Shown here: positions 1 through 7,205 of the stretch, in pieces | Layout of the letters: each line of letters opens with the position of its first letter | Numbering within the stretch: position 1 is the first letter of the stretch | DNA from: Flavobacterium sp. | GTDB taxonomy: Bacteria; Bacteroidota; Bacteroidia; Flavobacteriales; Flavobacteriaceae | DNA: 9,138 nt | Assembly (NCBI GenBank): GCA_016718345.1 | Contig: JADKDN010000020.1 | Coordinates: forward strand, 1-9,138 | Reading direction: 5' to 3' | Position numbers and translations under genes: made by a program | Notes under the pieces: generated by a model | Told to the model about the DNA's origin: nothing | What the model saw: only the letters and a program-made list of their open reading frames with translations | Databases searched by the model: none

Positions 1-469
1 CAGTATCAAAACTCAATCCTGAAGGCAAAGCAGGCGCAATAGAATAACTCACCACCGCACCACCAGAAACAGTCGGACTCAAAGGAGTGATTGCAACATC
101 TTTAGTAAACACATTCGGAGAAGAATACGAAAGCAAAGCAGGCGTACTATCATTCACGGTAATCACGACACCAAAAGAAGTCGATCCACCCGAATTCAAA
201 GCTGTCACTATATAAGTGGAACTACCCGAAATCACCGAAGGCGTTCCTGAAATCACCCCAGAAGCAGTATCAAAACTCAATCCTGAAGGCAAAGCAGGCG
301 CAATAGAATAACTCACCACCGCACCACCAGAAACAGTCGGACTCAAAGGAGTGATTGCAACATCTTTAGTAAACACATTCGGAGAAGAATACGAAAGCAA
401 AGCAGGCGTACTATCATTCACGGTAATCACCACTCCAAAAGAAGTGGACCCACCTGAATTGGCAGCGTT
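1..469 (-). CDS. Gene B piece 3: He_PIG repeats continuing past the left edge
   Basis: From the codons for NAANSGGSTSF at about 469 the repeat frame resumes, unbroken to position 1: ITVNDSTPALLSYSSPNVF, VAITPLSPTVSGG, SYSIAPALPSGLSF, SGVISGTPSVISGSS and so on. It holds the end of copy 5, all of copy 6 and about half of copy 7. There is no stop codon, so the gene extends outside the window. This stretch is hidden from simple ORF prediction because it has no start codon and is cut off from the upstream frame by the damaged repeat. Confidence 0.82.
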
Positions 470-3066
470 ACAGTAAGTGGAACACCGAAATCACCGAAGG
501 CGTTCCAGGAAATCACACCAGAAACAGTATCAAAACTCAATCCTAAAGGCAAAGCAGGGGAAACGCTATAACTCACCACCACACCCCCAGAAACCGAAGG
601 ACTCAAAGGAGTGATTGCAACATCTTTAGTAAACACATTCGGAGAAGAATACGAAAGCAAAGCAGGCGTACTATCATTCACGGTAATCACCACTCCAAAA
701 GAAGTTGACCCACCCGAATTGGAAGCTGTTACGGTATACGTGGAACTACCAGAAATCACCGAAGGCGTTCCCGAAATCACACCCGAAACAGTATCAAAAC
801 TCAATCCTGAAGGCAAAGCAGGCGCAATAGAATAACTCACCACCGCACCACCAGAGATAGACGGACTCAAAGGAGTAATTGCAACATCTTTAGTAAACAC
901 ATTCGGAGAAGAATACGAAAGCAAAGCAGGCGCACTATCATTCACGGTAATCACAACACCAAAAGAAGTTGACCCACCTGAATTCACAGCCGTTACAGTA
1001 TACGTGGAACTACCCGAAATCACCGAAGGCGTTCCTGAAATCACCCCAGAAGCAGTATCAAAACTCAATCCAAAAGGCAAAGCAGGCGCAATAGAATAAC
1101 TCACCACCGCACCACCAGAGATAGACGGACTCAAAGGAGTGATTGCAACATCTTTAGTAAACACATTCGGAGAAGAATACGAAAGCAAAGCAGGCGCACT
1201 ATCATTCACGGTAATCATTACTCCAAAAGAAGTCGACCCACCCGAATTCACAGCCGTTACAGTATACGTGGAACTACCCGAAATCACCGAAGGCGTTCCT
1301 GAAATCACCCCAGAAGCAGTATCAAAACTCAATCCTGAAGGCAAAGCAGGAGCAATAGAATAACTCACCACCGCACCACCAGAGACAGACGGACTCAAAG
1401 GAGTAATCGCAATATTTTTAGTAAATACATTTGGAGAAGTATAACTTAGATTATTTGGAGGCAAATCATTTACAATTATTGAAATTCCATAGGAAAGATT
1501 ACCCGAACCGGAAACACCATTTACAGTGTAAATCGACGTTAATGAGGCAACGGTTGGAGTTCCAGAAATTATTCCTGTTGAAGTGTTTAAACTCAATCCG
1601 ACTGGTAAATTTGGCGACACACTATAACTGCTAACAATCTCAGTTGTAGAAGGAACAAGATTTGTTATAGCTGTCCCAACAGTAAATATATTTGGAGATT
1701 TATAAGACAAAGGTAATTTTACACCTTCAACAGCAATATTGTTAAATGTAACTCTAACCCCTGTATCGGCGGTCATGTTTGATCCTGTAAATCTAAATCT
1801 AATTTTAAAGTTAGGATTGTCATCAACCATCGTTATAGATGAAAAATCAATAGAAAATAATTGATAGCTTGATGTTAGACTCAAAGAAGAAGTAGCTAAG
1901 CCAGAAGTAATCCAAATAGGAGTTCCTGAGTTTACAGAATAATCTATCAAAATTCCATTCGCCGCACCCTCATCTACAGCTGCAAATGAGAACTTAATTT
2001 TTTTGTAACCAGCCGTTGAGAAATTATAATATAAAATATTTTCTCTTCCTCCATTTTGGAAAGGCTGTTTAATTTGTAAACCTCTCATATCACTTGATGC
2101 ATAAGTCAAGTTACTATTGACTTCGGGTCTATAATTCAAAGGAGTTGGATTATTTCTTCTCTCCATTGAAGCTTTTCCATAATTAGGATTTCCTGAAGCA
2201 TAGGGATATCCCGAAAGACAAGATTGGTATTGGATAACTCCATCTGAAGCCAATTCATATGTAGAATTTAAAGAAGTTAGTTGAGCCCCATTAACAATTG
2301 ATCCATTCATCATCCAGAAATACATAGGTACAATAGTTTCATTGACAACAGGAATAAAAACGGCTGTTATTGAAAAATTTCCATTGGGTGTAATTGTGAT
2401 TTCTGAGTCTGTACTGGTTGAAGCACCAGACCAATTACTGAAAACATAACCAGGCTTTGCAATTGCTTTTAGTTTCAACGGAATTCCTTTAAAGTAAATA
2501 CCAGTCCATGGATAAGGATTGCCAGAAATTCCTGGAGTTCCATCTTTAATATCAATAGTACTTATTTTAATATATCCATGATCATAATTTGACACATTTA
2601 AACTTGCATTTATATTTGATGAAATTCCAAATTTAGTACGAATATCATCTCTTTGAAAAGCAGGTCTTTGATTGGCGAAATCTTTTTGTTTATTTAAGTG
2701 GTATTGCCAATCGCCATTATTCAGAGGTGCTTTCCATCTGAAATATTGATCTGGCATTTCGGGTGCTATGATGGCAGCAATTTCATTTTGTTTAGCAATA
2801 ACTCTAGAGGAAAGAAAGTTTGTATTCATCAAATCGGCAAACCGATTGATAAAATCATTTTTAAATGTATTGTTTTCTAATAACTTTCTAAGAATTAGTG
2901 TAGACCATGGCGGATTCGGACTTGTGCCTGTTGTTGAAGTTGCATCAGCTAATGAATCATGGTCAGGTTCGTCTAAGGTACTATCCATATCATGAATGGC
3001 CCAACGCCATCTTCCATCATGGCCATAAGGGCATTTGCAACAAAACCTGTCGTTCTTTTTCTCCAA
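427..3066 (-). CDS. Gene B piece 2: CotH end, bacterial repeat domain, unnamed module and He_PIG repeats
   Basis: True coding starts at about 3030 (PYGHDGRWRW); the first 12 residues from 3066 are out-of-frame. RWAIHDMD carries the Asp motif of the CotH family, although the following Phe-Gly of gene A is replaced by Leu-Asp. CotH-associated sequence runs to about residue 145 of this frame. Residues 152-238 are a bacterial repeat domain (LKLKAIAKPGYVFSNWSGAS, ITAVF). Residues 245-450 are the unnamed module shared with gene A (VPMYFWMMN, DGVIQYQSCLSGYPY, FNNIAVEG). From residue 453 come He_PIG domains with the signature LPxGLSxxTxxGxISGTP: copy 1 is divergent, copies 2-4 nearly identical, and copy 5 damaged. 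The last ~25 residues (after GVISW) are out-of-frame, caused by indels at 440-512. Confidence 0.88.
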   Translation of the reverse strand: MEKKNDRFCCKCPYGHDGRWRWAIHDMDSTLDEPDHDSLADATSTTGTSPNPPWSTLILRKLLENNTFKNDFINRFADLMNTNFLSSRVIAKQNEIAAIIAPEMPDQYFRWKAPLNNGDWQYHLNKQKDFANQRPAFQRDDIRTKFGISSNINASLNVSNYDHGYIKISTIDIKDGTPGISGNPYPWTGIYFKGIPLKLKAIAKPGYVFSNWSGASTSTDSEITITPNGNFSITAVFIPVVNETIVPMYFWMMNGSIVNGAQLTSLNSTYELASDGVIQYQSCLSGYPYASGNPNYGKASMERRNNPTPLNYRPEVNSNLTYASSDMRGLQIKQPFQNGGRENILYYNFSTAGYKKIKFSFAAVDEGAANGILIDYSVNSGTPIWITSGLATSSLSLTSSYQLFSIDFSSITMVDDNPNFKIRFRFTGSNMTADTGVRVTFNNIAVEGVKLPLSYKSPNIFTVGTAITNLVPSTTEIVSSYSVSPNLPVGLSLNTSTGIISGTPTVASLTSIYTVNGVSGSGNLSYGISIIVNDLPPNNLSYTSPNVFTKNIAITPLSPSVSGGAVVSYSIAPALPSGLSFDTASGVISGTPSVISGSSTYTVTAVNSGGSTSFGVMITVNDSAPALLSYSSPNVFTKDVAITPLSPSISGGAVVSYSIAPALPFGLSFDTASGVISGTPSVISGSSTYTVTAVNSGGSTSFGVVITVNDSAPALLSYSSPNVFTKDVAITPLSPSISGGAVVSYSIAPALPSGLSFDTVSGVISGTPSVISGSSTYTVTASNSGGSTSFGVVITVNDSTPALLSYSSPNVFTKDVAITPLSPSVSGGVVVSYSVSPALPLGLSFDTVSGVISWNAFGDFGVPLTVTLPIQVGPLLLEW
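440..512 (-). other. Damaged stretch in repeat copy 5 with several small indels
   Basis: Compared with the matching part of copy 4 (about 702-776), this stretch lacks a T after 'agc', two bases in 'gtatacgtgg', and two bases in 'gaactaccag', and has one extra base in 'gttccagg'. The net change is -4, which explains the 260-bp unit length and the stop at 427-429. Neighbouring copies have no such changes. Confidence 0.8.
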
Positions 3067-4790
3067 TAAACTATATTGTTTCCCGGCCAGTCATCGTTTT
3101 GAGCAAAAATATTAGTGACAAAATAGTCTATAAAATTATCCGTATCCATTCGTGTTTGAATATAGGCATAATTAGCATCATTAGTAAAGCTGTTACTTGA
3201 AATATAGGAGTACATGTTATTATAATCAACTGCATCTCCCTCTTGTACAGCACCTTGGTTTTCTAATAAATCGACTTCATCAATATTATAGACCTGTTTA
3301 AAGTAATTGTTATCGTATTTTTCTCGCATGTTGAGAAGCCCCCAATATTCTCCGTTCATGAACACAACCATTGGCTGAAAAGATTCGGTTTCCATTCTCA
3401 AATCTTTAACCAATTGGTGATTCAATGCGTCTCTAAACATGGTGTTGTAAAAATCACTACCACCACTCTTAGCACTCAATCTTTCATAACTCGTATACGG
3501 TTCGTCAGAAAAAAACTTATACGATAAATTATCATCCCCAAAATCTGAACGCGCGGCAATATTCCAAGATTTACTAGGATAAGTTCTTGAAAATGCGCCT
3601 CTAATTCGAATACCGACATCTTGGTTTATTTTTTCCTGACCATTAACAAAATAGTGCATGTTAGCTTTTCGCTCATTGGCAATTCCATCTCTCTCAAAAT
3701 TCCCAATTTCCCTTGAAGGAATTTTTGTTGGGTTTGCTATTCTCCAATTATCGAAGTCTATTCCAGCAACTGCAATTCCATCTTCATAATCGTACAAGTC
3801 ATTTTCATCAAAACTTAATGAAAGCACAGGAAGAGAATATTTATTCGATCCTGAAGGTGTAATAAAATAATTTCTAGAAACTACTTTACTTGGTAACGCA
3901 CCAGGCTTTATAACTTTAGCTCTTATAATATTTCCTTTATAAATTGGACCATTTGGAAAATAAGGAGGTGTAAAATCATAAGTGGTGGACATTACAGAAA
4001 GTTTGTTAGGCTGTGAGGATCGATCAGCTACTGCAATTGGCGCGGTATATTGTAATGTCTGAAAGGAATTGTATAAGAAAGGTCCGAAAGCTTGCCCTGG
4101 TAGTTTTGGGTATTGGTTTTTGTAGTTGTAAGTTGTACCTGATAGGTTGTTTTCATCTGGTTCAGAACCATCTAGAGTATATAGAATAGTCGTTCCAGGA
4201 TCTGGAGAAGATAGTGTTAAACTAAATCCAGAGGTCAAGAAACCGGAAGCTTGTGAGAAAACAGGTGGATTTAAAATTTCAGAAAAACCAGCACTTAAAT
4301 TTGCCGCATTGGGTGTGGGAGTCCCAAAATAAGCATAAGGACCTGTTCCATTTGGATATTTTCCATAAGAAATATCAGTTTGTAAATTTACAGGTGGCAC
4401 AGTACTTATAGTTACTCCAGAAGTATTGGTTAGTAAAATAGTTTCTCCTGTAGAACTAATTTTGAAGTTGGTGTGCAGTTGACCTCCAACTAAAGTTTTA
4501 TTTTTATCAGAAGCCCATACGATTAAATATTGCCCCGAAGCAAGTGTAACGTTTGGGAAAGTCCATTTGTATAATATTAATGGATCGTCTGATAATCCGT
4601 AACCAAGTAAGTTTACAGATGTAGAACTTGAATTATATAATTCTATCCAATCCTGATAACTATTGTCTTCATCCTTGATGGAATTAGAGTTTGAAGTCAT
4701 AATCTCATTTATGACAAGACTTTGTGAAAAAACAGGATTTGATAAGGCGAAAAATAAAAATAAAACAGGAAAATAAGTATTAATTTTCAT
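2973..4790 (-). CDS. Gene B piece 1: signal peptide, lamin-tail, chitobiase-C-like and most of CotH kinase-like domain
   Basis: Starts at ATG 4790 behind a promoter-like -7 element. Residues 1-23 are a signal peptide with a Phe/Leu core, probably cut near FSQ/S. Residues 24-130 are a lamin-tail domain (LVINEI, DWIELYN, YKWTFPNVTL). Residues 178-300 resemble the chitobiase C-terminal domain (LDGSEP at 206-211). The CotH domain starts near 362 and shows VGIRIRGAFSRTYPSKSWNI (391-410), MFRDALNHQLVKDL (451-464), VFMNGEYWGLLNMREKYD (476-493) and NDDWPGNNIVYWRKRTTGF (565-583). CotH proteins are atypical secreted protein kinases known from spore coats; in Bacteroidota the substrate is unknown. From about residue 587 (NALMAMMEDG...) the frame is wrong: one C is missing at 3029-3031, and the true continuation is NAPYGHDGRWRWAIHDMD in the next piece. 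Confidence 0.88.
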   Translation of the reverse strand: MKINTYFPVLFLFFALSNPVFSQSLVINEIMTSNSNSIKDEDNSYQDWIELYNSSSTSVNLLGYGLSDDPLILYKWTFPNVTLASGQYLIVWASDKNKTLVGGQLHTNFKISSTGETILLTNTSGVTISTVPPVNLQTDISYGKYPNGTGPYAYFGTPTPNAANLSAGFSEILNPPVFSQASGFLTSGFSLTLSSPDPGTTILYTLDGSEPDENNLSGTTYNYKNQYPKLPGQAFGPFLYNSFQTLQYTAPIAVADRSSQPNKLSVMSTTYDFTPPYFPNGPIYKGNIIRAKVIKPGALPSKVVSRNYFITPSGSNKYSLPVLSLSFDENDLYDYEDGIAVAGIDFDNWRIANPTKIPSREIGNFERDGIANERKANMHYFVNGQEKINQDVGIRIRGAFSRTYPSKSWNIAARSDFGDDNLSYKFFSDEPYTSYERLSAKSGGSDFYNTMFRDALNHQLVKDLRMETESFQPMVVFMNGEYWGLLNMREKYDNNYFKQVYNIDEVDLLENQGAVQEGDAVDYNNMYSYISSNSFTNDANYAYIQTRMDTDNFIDYFVTNIFAQNDDWPGNNIVYWRKRTTGFVANALMAMMEDGVGPFMIWIVP

Positions 4791-4800
4791 ACAGAAATTA

Positions 4801-4812
4801 GGTTATATAACC
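4801..4812. promoter_or_regulatory. Perfect 12-bp palindrome at the gene B start region
   Basis: GGTTATATAACC reads the same on both strands. It abuts the -7 element and covers the expected transcription start, where a repressor or other dimeric regulator could bind. Its short length and AT-rich core mean chance cannot be excluded. Confidence 0.35.
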
Positions 4813-4836
4813 AAAATTATGAAATGAAAAATCCAA
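4812..4836 (-). promoter_or_regulatory. Candidate Bacteroidota promoter of gene B
   Basis: On the minus strand, TAATTTTG (4819-4812) is a full match to the TAnnTTTG -7 element of Bacteroidota sigma-ABfr promoters. A TTG (4836-4834) sits 14 bases upstream, shorter than the usual 17-23, so the -33 match is weak. Transcription would start near 4805, about 15 bases before the ATG at 4790. The position downstream of the gene A terminator supports an independent transcript for gene B. Confidence 0.5.
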
Positions 4837-4894
4837 CACTAAATTTTATCGCCACATAACTAATTTATCCGATGAACAGCAGCTAAAATTGAAT

Positions 4895-4927
4895 AAAAAA
4901 AAGAGACGATTCGTAATCGCCTCTTTT
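4895..4927 (-). terminator. Rho-independent terminator after gene A
   Basis: The arms 4915-4927 and 4899-4911 pair as AAAAGAGGCGATT with AATCGTCTCTTTT around a 3-base loop (4912-4914), giving 13 pairs including one G·U. On the plus strand that pair would be an A-C mismatch, so the hairpin favours minus-strand transcripts. A U8 run (4902-4895) overlaps and ends the stem. It separates the transcript of gene A from that of gene B. Confidence 0.85.
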
Positions 4928-4951
4928 CCAAAAACAGGTAAAAACACACTG

Positions 4952-5371
4952 TTATTTTTTAATTATTTTTTTGGTTTCTATCTTTCCGTCGAAGGACAAT
5001 TGCAAGAGATAAACACCTTTAGAAATATCATTTAAATCAACTTTGCTACTTTCTGTTTTACCATTTTTAATTAATTTACCATCAATTGTGAACAATTTAT
5101 AAGAAACATTTTCTGCTTGATTTAAGCCTACAACATTCACTATATCAGAGAAGGGATTTGGAAATACTGAAAACTGAAGCGCTTCTTTTTGGTTAACAGA
5201 TAAAGTGGTTTTTGTCCCATGAACAGCAATATTGTTGAACGTAATCCTATTGCCATTATCTACAGTCATATTGGCTCCAGTAAATCGTAAACGAATTTTT
5301 AAATTAGGATTGTTATTAGTCCATGAAATGGAAGATAAATCAAAATTAAATAATTGATAAAAATTTGTCAA
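4952..5371 (-). CDS. Gene A piece 6: end of unnamed module and type A T9SS sorting domain
   Basis: The frame begins after a stop just upstream; the TTG at 5371 is an internal codon. FYQLFNFDLSSISWTNNNPN and RFTGANMTVDNGNRITFNNIAVHG align with the end of the shared module in gene B. From about 5179 a type A sorting domain follows: FSVFPNPFSDIVNVVG, YKLFTIDGKLIKNG, VDLNDISKGVYLLQL and a basic ending, KIIKK. These features direct secretion across the outer membrane by the T9SS, with removal of the tail and often attachment to anionic lipopolysaccharide. A strong terminator lies about 25 bases beyond the stop codon (4952-4954). Confidence 0.88.
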   Translation of the reverse strand: MTNFYQLFNFDLSSISWTNNNPNLKIRLRFTGANMTVDNGNRITFNNIAVHGTKTTLSVNQKEALQFSVFPNPFSDIVNVVGLNQAENVSYKLFTIDGKLIKNGKTESSKVDLNDISKGVYLLQLSFDGKIETKKIIKK

Positions 5372-6887
5372 TTAGGAGCAAGATGCAAGTTACTTGCCAA
5401 ATAGGAGTTCCTGAGTTTAAAGAGTAATCGAGAATTATAGCTGTAGCATTCGTTAATTCGTTAATCGCAGCAAATGAAAATTTAATATCCTTATATCCAT
5501 CAGTAGGAATATTAAAAATCATTGTATTGTCTAAAGTATTACCCAAACCATCACTTTTTTGCAAAGGTTCTTTTATTTGTAAGCCTTTCATATCACTTGT
5601 AGCAAATGGCAAATTAACATTCGCTAATGGGATGTAATTGATATCGGTTGGACTATTTCTTCTTTCCATTGATGCTTTTCTCCAATTTGCAACATCAGTT
5701 GAGACAAAAGGATACCCTACTAAACACGATTGATATTGAATTACACCATCTGGCGTACCAGTTTTATAGGTAGTATTTAAGGTTTCAAGTGGCAAGTTAT
5801 TTGCAATTGTTGAATTCACCATCCAGTAGTAAATAGGTTGACTAGTGGCTATCGTTTCGGCAACAAACACCGCAGTAATGTTGAAGTTTGCGGTAGAAGT
5901 TACAGTAATTTCAGCATTTGTGCTTGATGAAGCTCCAGTCCAATGACTAAACACAAATCCCGGATTAGCAATTGCTTTTAATTTAACAGGAATGTTAGAA
6001 AAATAAACTCCTGTCCAGGGATAAGGATTTGAAGTGATTCCGTCTGTTCCTGCTTTAATTTCAATGGTATTCAATTTTATGTATCCATGACTCGGATTTG
6101 ATACATTTAATGTTGCATTTATATTGGAGGCAATTCCAAATTTAGTACGAATATGATTTCTTTGAGCTGCTGGTCTTTCTGTTGCAAAATTTTTCTCGAA
6201 ACCAATATGCCAATCATAATCGTCTATATTAGCTGGAGATTTCCATCTGGAAATATGTTCGGGAATCGTTGGATAGATTACACTTTTCATTTCATCAATG
6301 GTAGCAATAACTCTTGAGGGCAGGAAAGTTGTATTCATTAAATCAGCAAAACGATTGATAAAATCATTTTTGTATGAAGTGTTTTCTAATAATTTTCGCA
6401 GAATTAGTGTTGACCAAGCAGGATTCGGATATGTTGGTCCATTTGTAGCTGTTGCTAATGCTAAGGTGTTTGTAGTAACATCATCGAAGTAGGATCCAAA
6501 GGTATCATCCATATCATGGATAGCCCAACGCCATCTTCCATCATGACCGTATGGAGCATTGGGAACAAAGCCGGAAGTTCTTTTTCTCCAAAATTTGATG
6601 TTGATTCCCGGCCAATCTCCATTTTCCAGATAAATGTTAGCTATGTGATAATCACTAAAACTTTCAGGGTCTAGTCTGGTTTTAATATAATTATAGTTGG
6701 CTTCAGTTGCTAAACTATTATTTGTAATATAATTTATCATATTTTGATAATCAATATCATCACCATATGAAACATTTTCATCAGAGGCACGCCCTCTATC
6801 TTCCAGATAATCCAAATCGATTTTATCTATGTTAAAAGTTCTCTTAAAATAGTTATCGTCATAGCGTTCGCGAATATTTAAAATTCC
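5346..6887 (-). CDS. Gene A piece 5: CotH C-terminal half, bacterial repeat domain, unnamed beta-rich module
   Basis: The same frame as piece 4 continues directly after the TAG; the first ATG in it is only at 6815. The CotH half contains NGDWPGINIKFWRKRTSGF, PYGHDGRWRWAIHDMDDTFG and FINRFADLMN. The HDMD string matches the late Asp-rich motif (WDxDxxFG) of CotH kinases, where a metal-binding aspartate is expected. Next (6122-5862) is a bacterial repeat domain with VKLKAIANPGFVFSHWTGAS and ITAVF. The rest (from about 5840) is a module with QPIYYWMVN, DGVIQYQSCLVGYPF, RKASMERRNSP and DYSLNSGTPIW. It leaves the true frame at about 5396, and the last ~16 residues (CILLLIDKFLSII) are out-of-frame. 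Confidence 0.85.
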   Translation of the reverse strand, partial: GILNIRERYDDNYFKRTFNIDKIDLDYLEDRGRASDENVSYGDDIDYQNMINYITNNSLATEANYNYIKTRLDPESFSDYHIANIYLENGDWPGINIKFWRKRTSGFVPNAPYGHDGRWRWAIHDMDDTFGSYFDDVTTNTLALATATNGPTYPNPAWSTLILRKLLENTSYKNDFINRFADLMNTTFLPSRVIATIDEMKSVIYPTIPEHISRWKSPANIDDYDWHIGFEKNFATERPAAQRNHIRTKFGIASNINATLNVSNPSHGYIKLNTIEIKAGTDGITSNPYPWTGVYFSNIPVKLKAIANPGFVFSHWTGASSSTNAEITVTSTANFNITAVFVAETIATSQPIYYWMVNSTIANNLPLETLNTTYKTGTPDGVIQYQSCLVGYPFVSTDVANWRKASMERRNSPTDINYIPLANVNLPFATSDMKGLQIKEPLQKSDGLGNTLDNTMIFNIPTDGYKDIKFSFAAINELTNATAIILDYSLNSGTPIWQVTCILLLIDKFLSII

Positions 6888-7205
6888 CTAAAATTCTCCA
6901 TTTACAAAAGTAACAGTTGGTTGGTATGATTCAGTAATGCAGTTTAATGATTTTATCAACTTATGATTCAAGGCATCTCTAAACATGGTATTTCTAAAAT
7001 CACCGCCAGAATTCCTTAATACTAAACTTTCAAATTTGTCATCTGATTTACTGTTGAAAAATTTATAATCTATTGTGCTAGAGCCATAATCAGAACGGGC
7101 ATATAGATTTAAAGATTTGCTTTCGAATGCACGTGTCGATCCTCCATGAATTCTAATTCCAATATCAGTATTCATAACAGGCAAACCATTCACAAAGTAG
7201 GTCAT
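6888..7205 (-). CDS. Gene A piece 4: CotH kinase-like domain, N-terminal half
   Basis: Encodes 105 residues of the CotH domain: IGIRIHGGSTRAFESKSLNLYAR (Arg-Gly and Ser-Lys-Ser strings of the family's nucleotide-binding region), VLRNSGGDFRNTMFRDALNHKLIKSL and QPTVTFVNGEF. All align with gene B. The piece ends at TAG (6888-6890) where gene B has TGG (VFMNGEYWGLLNMREKYD). Coding continues in the same frame beyond the stop as GILNIRERYDDNYFKRTF. The ATG at 7205 corresponds to an internal Met of gene B (ANMHYF), not to a true start. Confidence 0.8.
   Translation of the reverse strand: MTYFVNGLPVMNTDIGIRIHGGSTRAFESKSLNLYARSDYGSSTIDYKFFNSKSDDKFESLVLRNSGGDFRNTMFRDALNHKLIKSLNCITESYQPTVTFVNGEF

Larger units (their letters stand above)
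1..1710 (-). repeat. Tandem array of seven He_PIG-encoding units, 264-bp period
   Basis: Unit boundaries, taken at the codons for LSY, are 1710-1450 (copy 1, 261 bp, divergent), 1449-1186, 1185-922, 921-658, 657-398 (copy 5, only 260 bp), 397-134, and 133-1 (copy 7, cut by the edge). Copies 2-7 are near-identical in DNA: positions 1-166 equal 265-430 exactly. Each unit encodes one 88-residue putative Ig domain with LPxGLSFDT and GVISGTPSVISGSS. In secreted bacterial proteins such arrays usually act as stalks or spacers, and they change length easily by recombination. Confidence 0.92.
1..4790 (-). pseudogene. Gene B (composite): secreted lamin-tail / CotH kinase-like protein with He_PIG repeat array, 3' end outside window, frameshifted
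   Basis: Joining the pieces 4790-3030, about 3030-512 and 469-1 gives one protein of at least about 1,590 residues. Order: signal peptide (1-23), lamin-tail domain (24-130), chitobiase-C-like domain (about 178-300), CotH kinase-like domain (about 362-730, i.e. 3707-2634), Gly/Trp bacterial repeat (2613-2355), unnamed beta-rich module (2334-1717), and seven He_PIG repeats from 1710 to the left edge. Its first five modules match gene A in order and sequence. Breaks: GGG at 3029-3031 (C3 for C4 in coding sense) shifts the frame inside the CotH domain, and several small indels in 440-512 shift it again within repeat copy 5. The C-terminus, expected to carry a T9SS sorting domain, lies beyond position 1. 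It is labelled pseudogene only for the frameshifts; an intact gene with sequence errors is at least as likely. Confidence 0.7.

Noticed and set aside
611..1363. Two plus-strand open frames of 74 codons with nearly identical products
   Set aside because: They are antisense translations of two He_PIG repeat units and repeat with the 264-bp period. The minus-strand frame has clear domain homology, so these are shadows.
1..1710. CRISPR-like array because of regular repetition
   Set aside because: The period is 264 bp with no unique spacers, and the units are continuous coding sequence for Ig-like domains.
2698..3200. Three overlapping plus-strand open frames
   Set aside because: They lie opposite the CotH domain of gene B, have no recognisable domain and no promoter-like signal.
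6888..6890. TAG read as an amino acid (stop-codon recoding)
   Set aside because: Only one such codon is seen, beside several frameshifts in the same gene, with no recoding signal. Mutation or sequence error is simpler.
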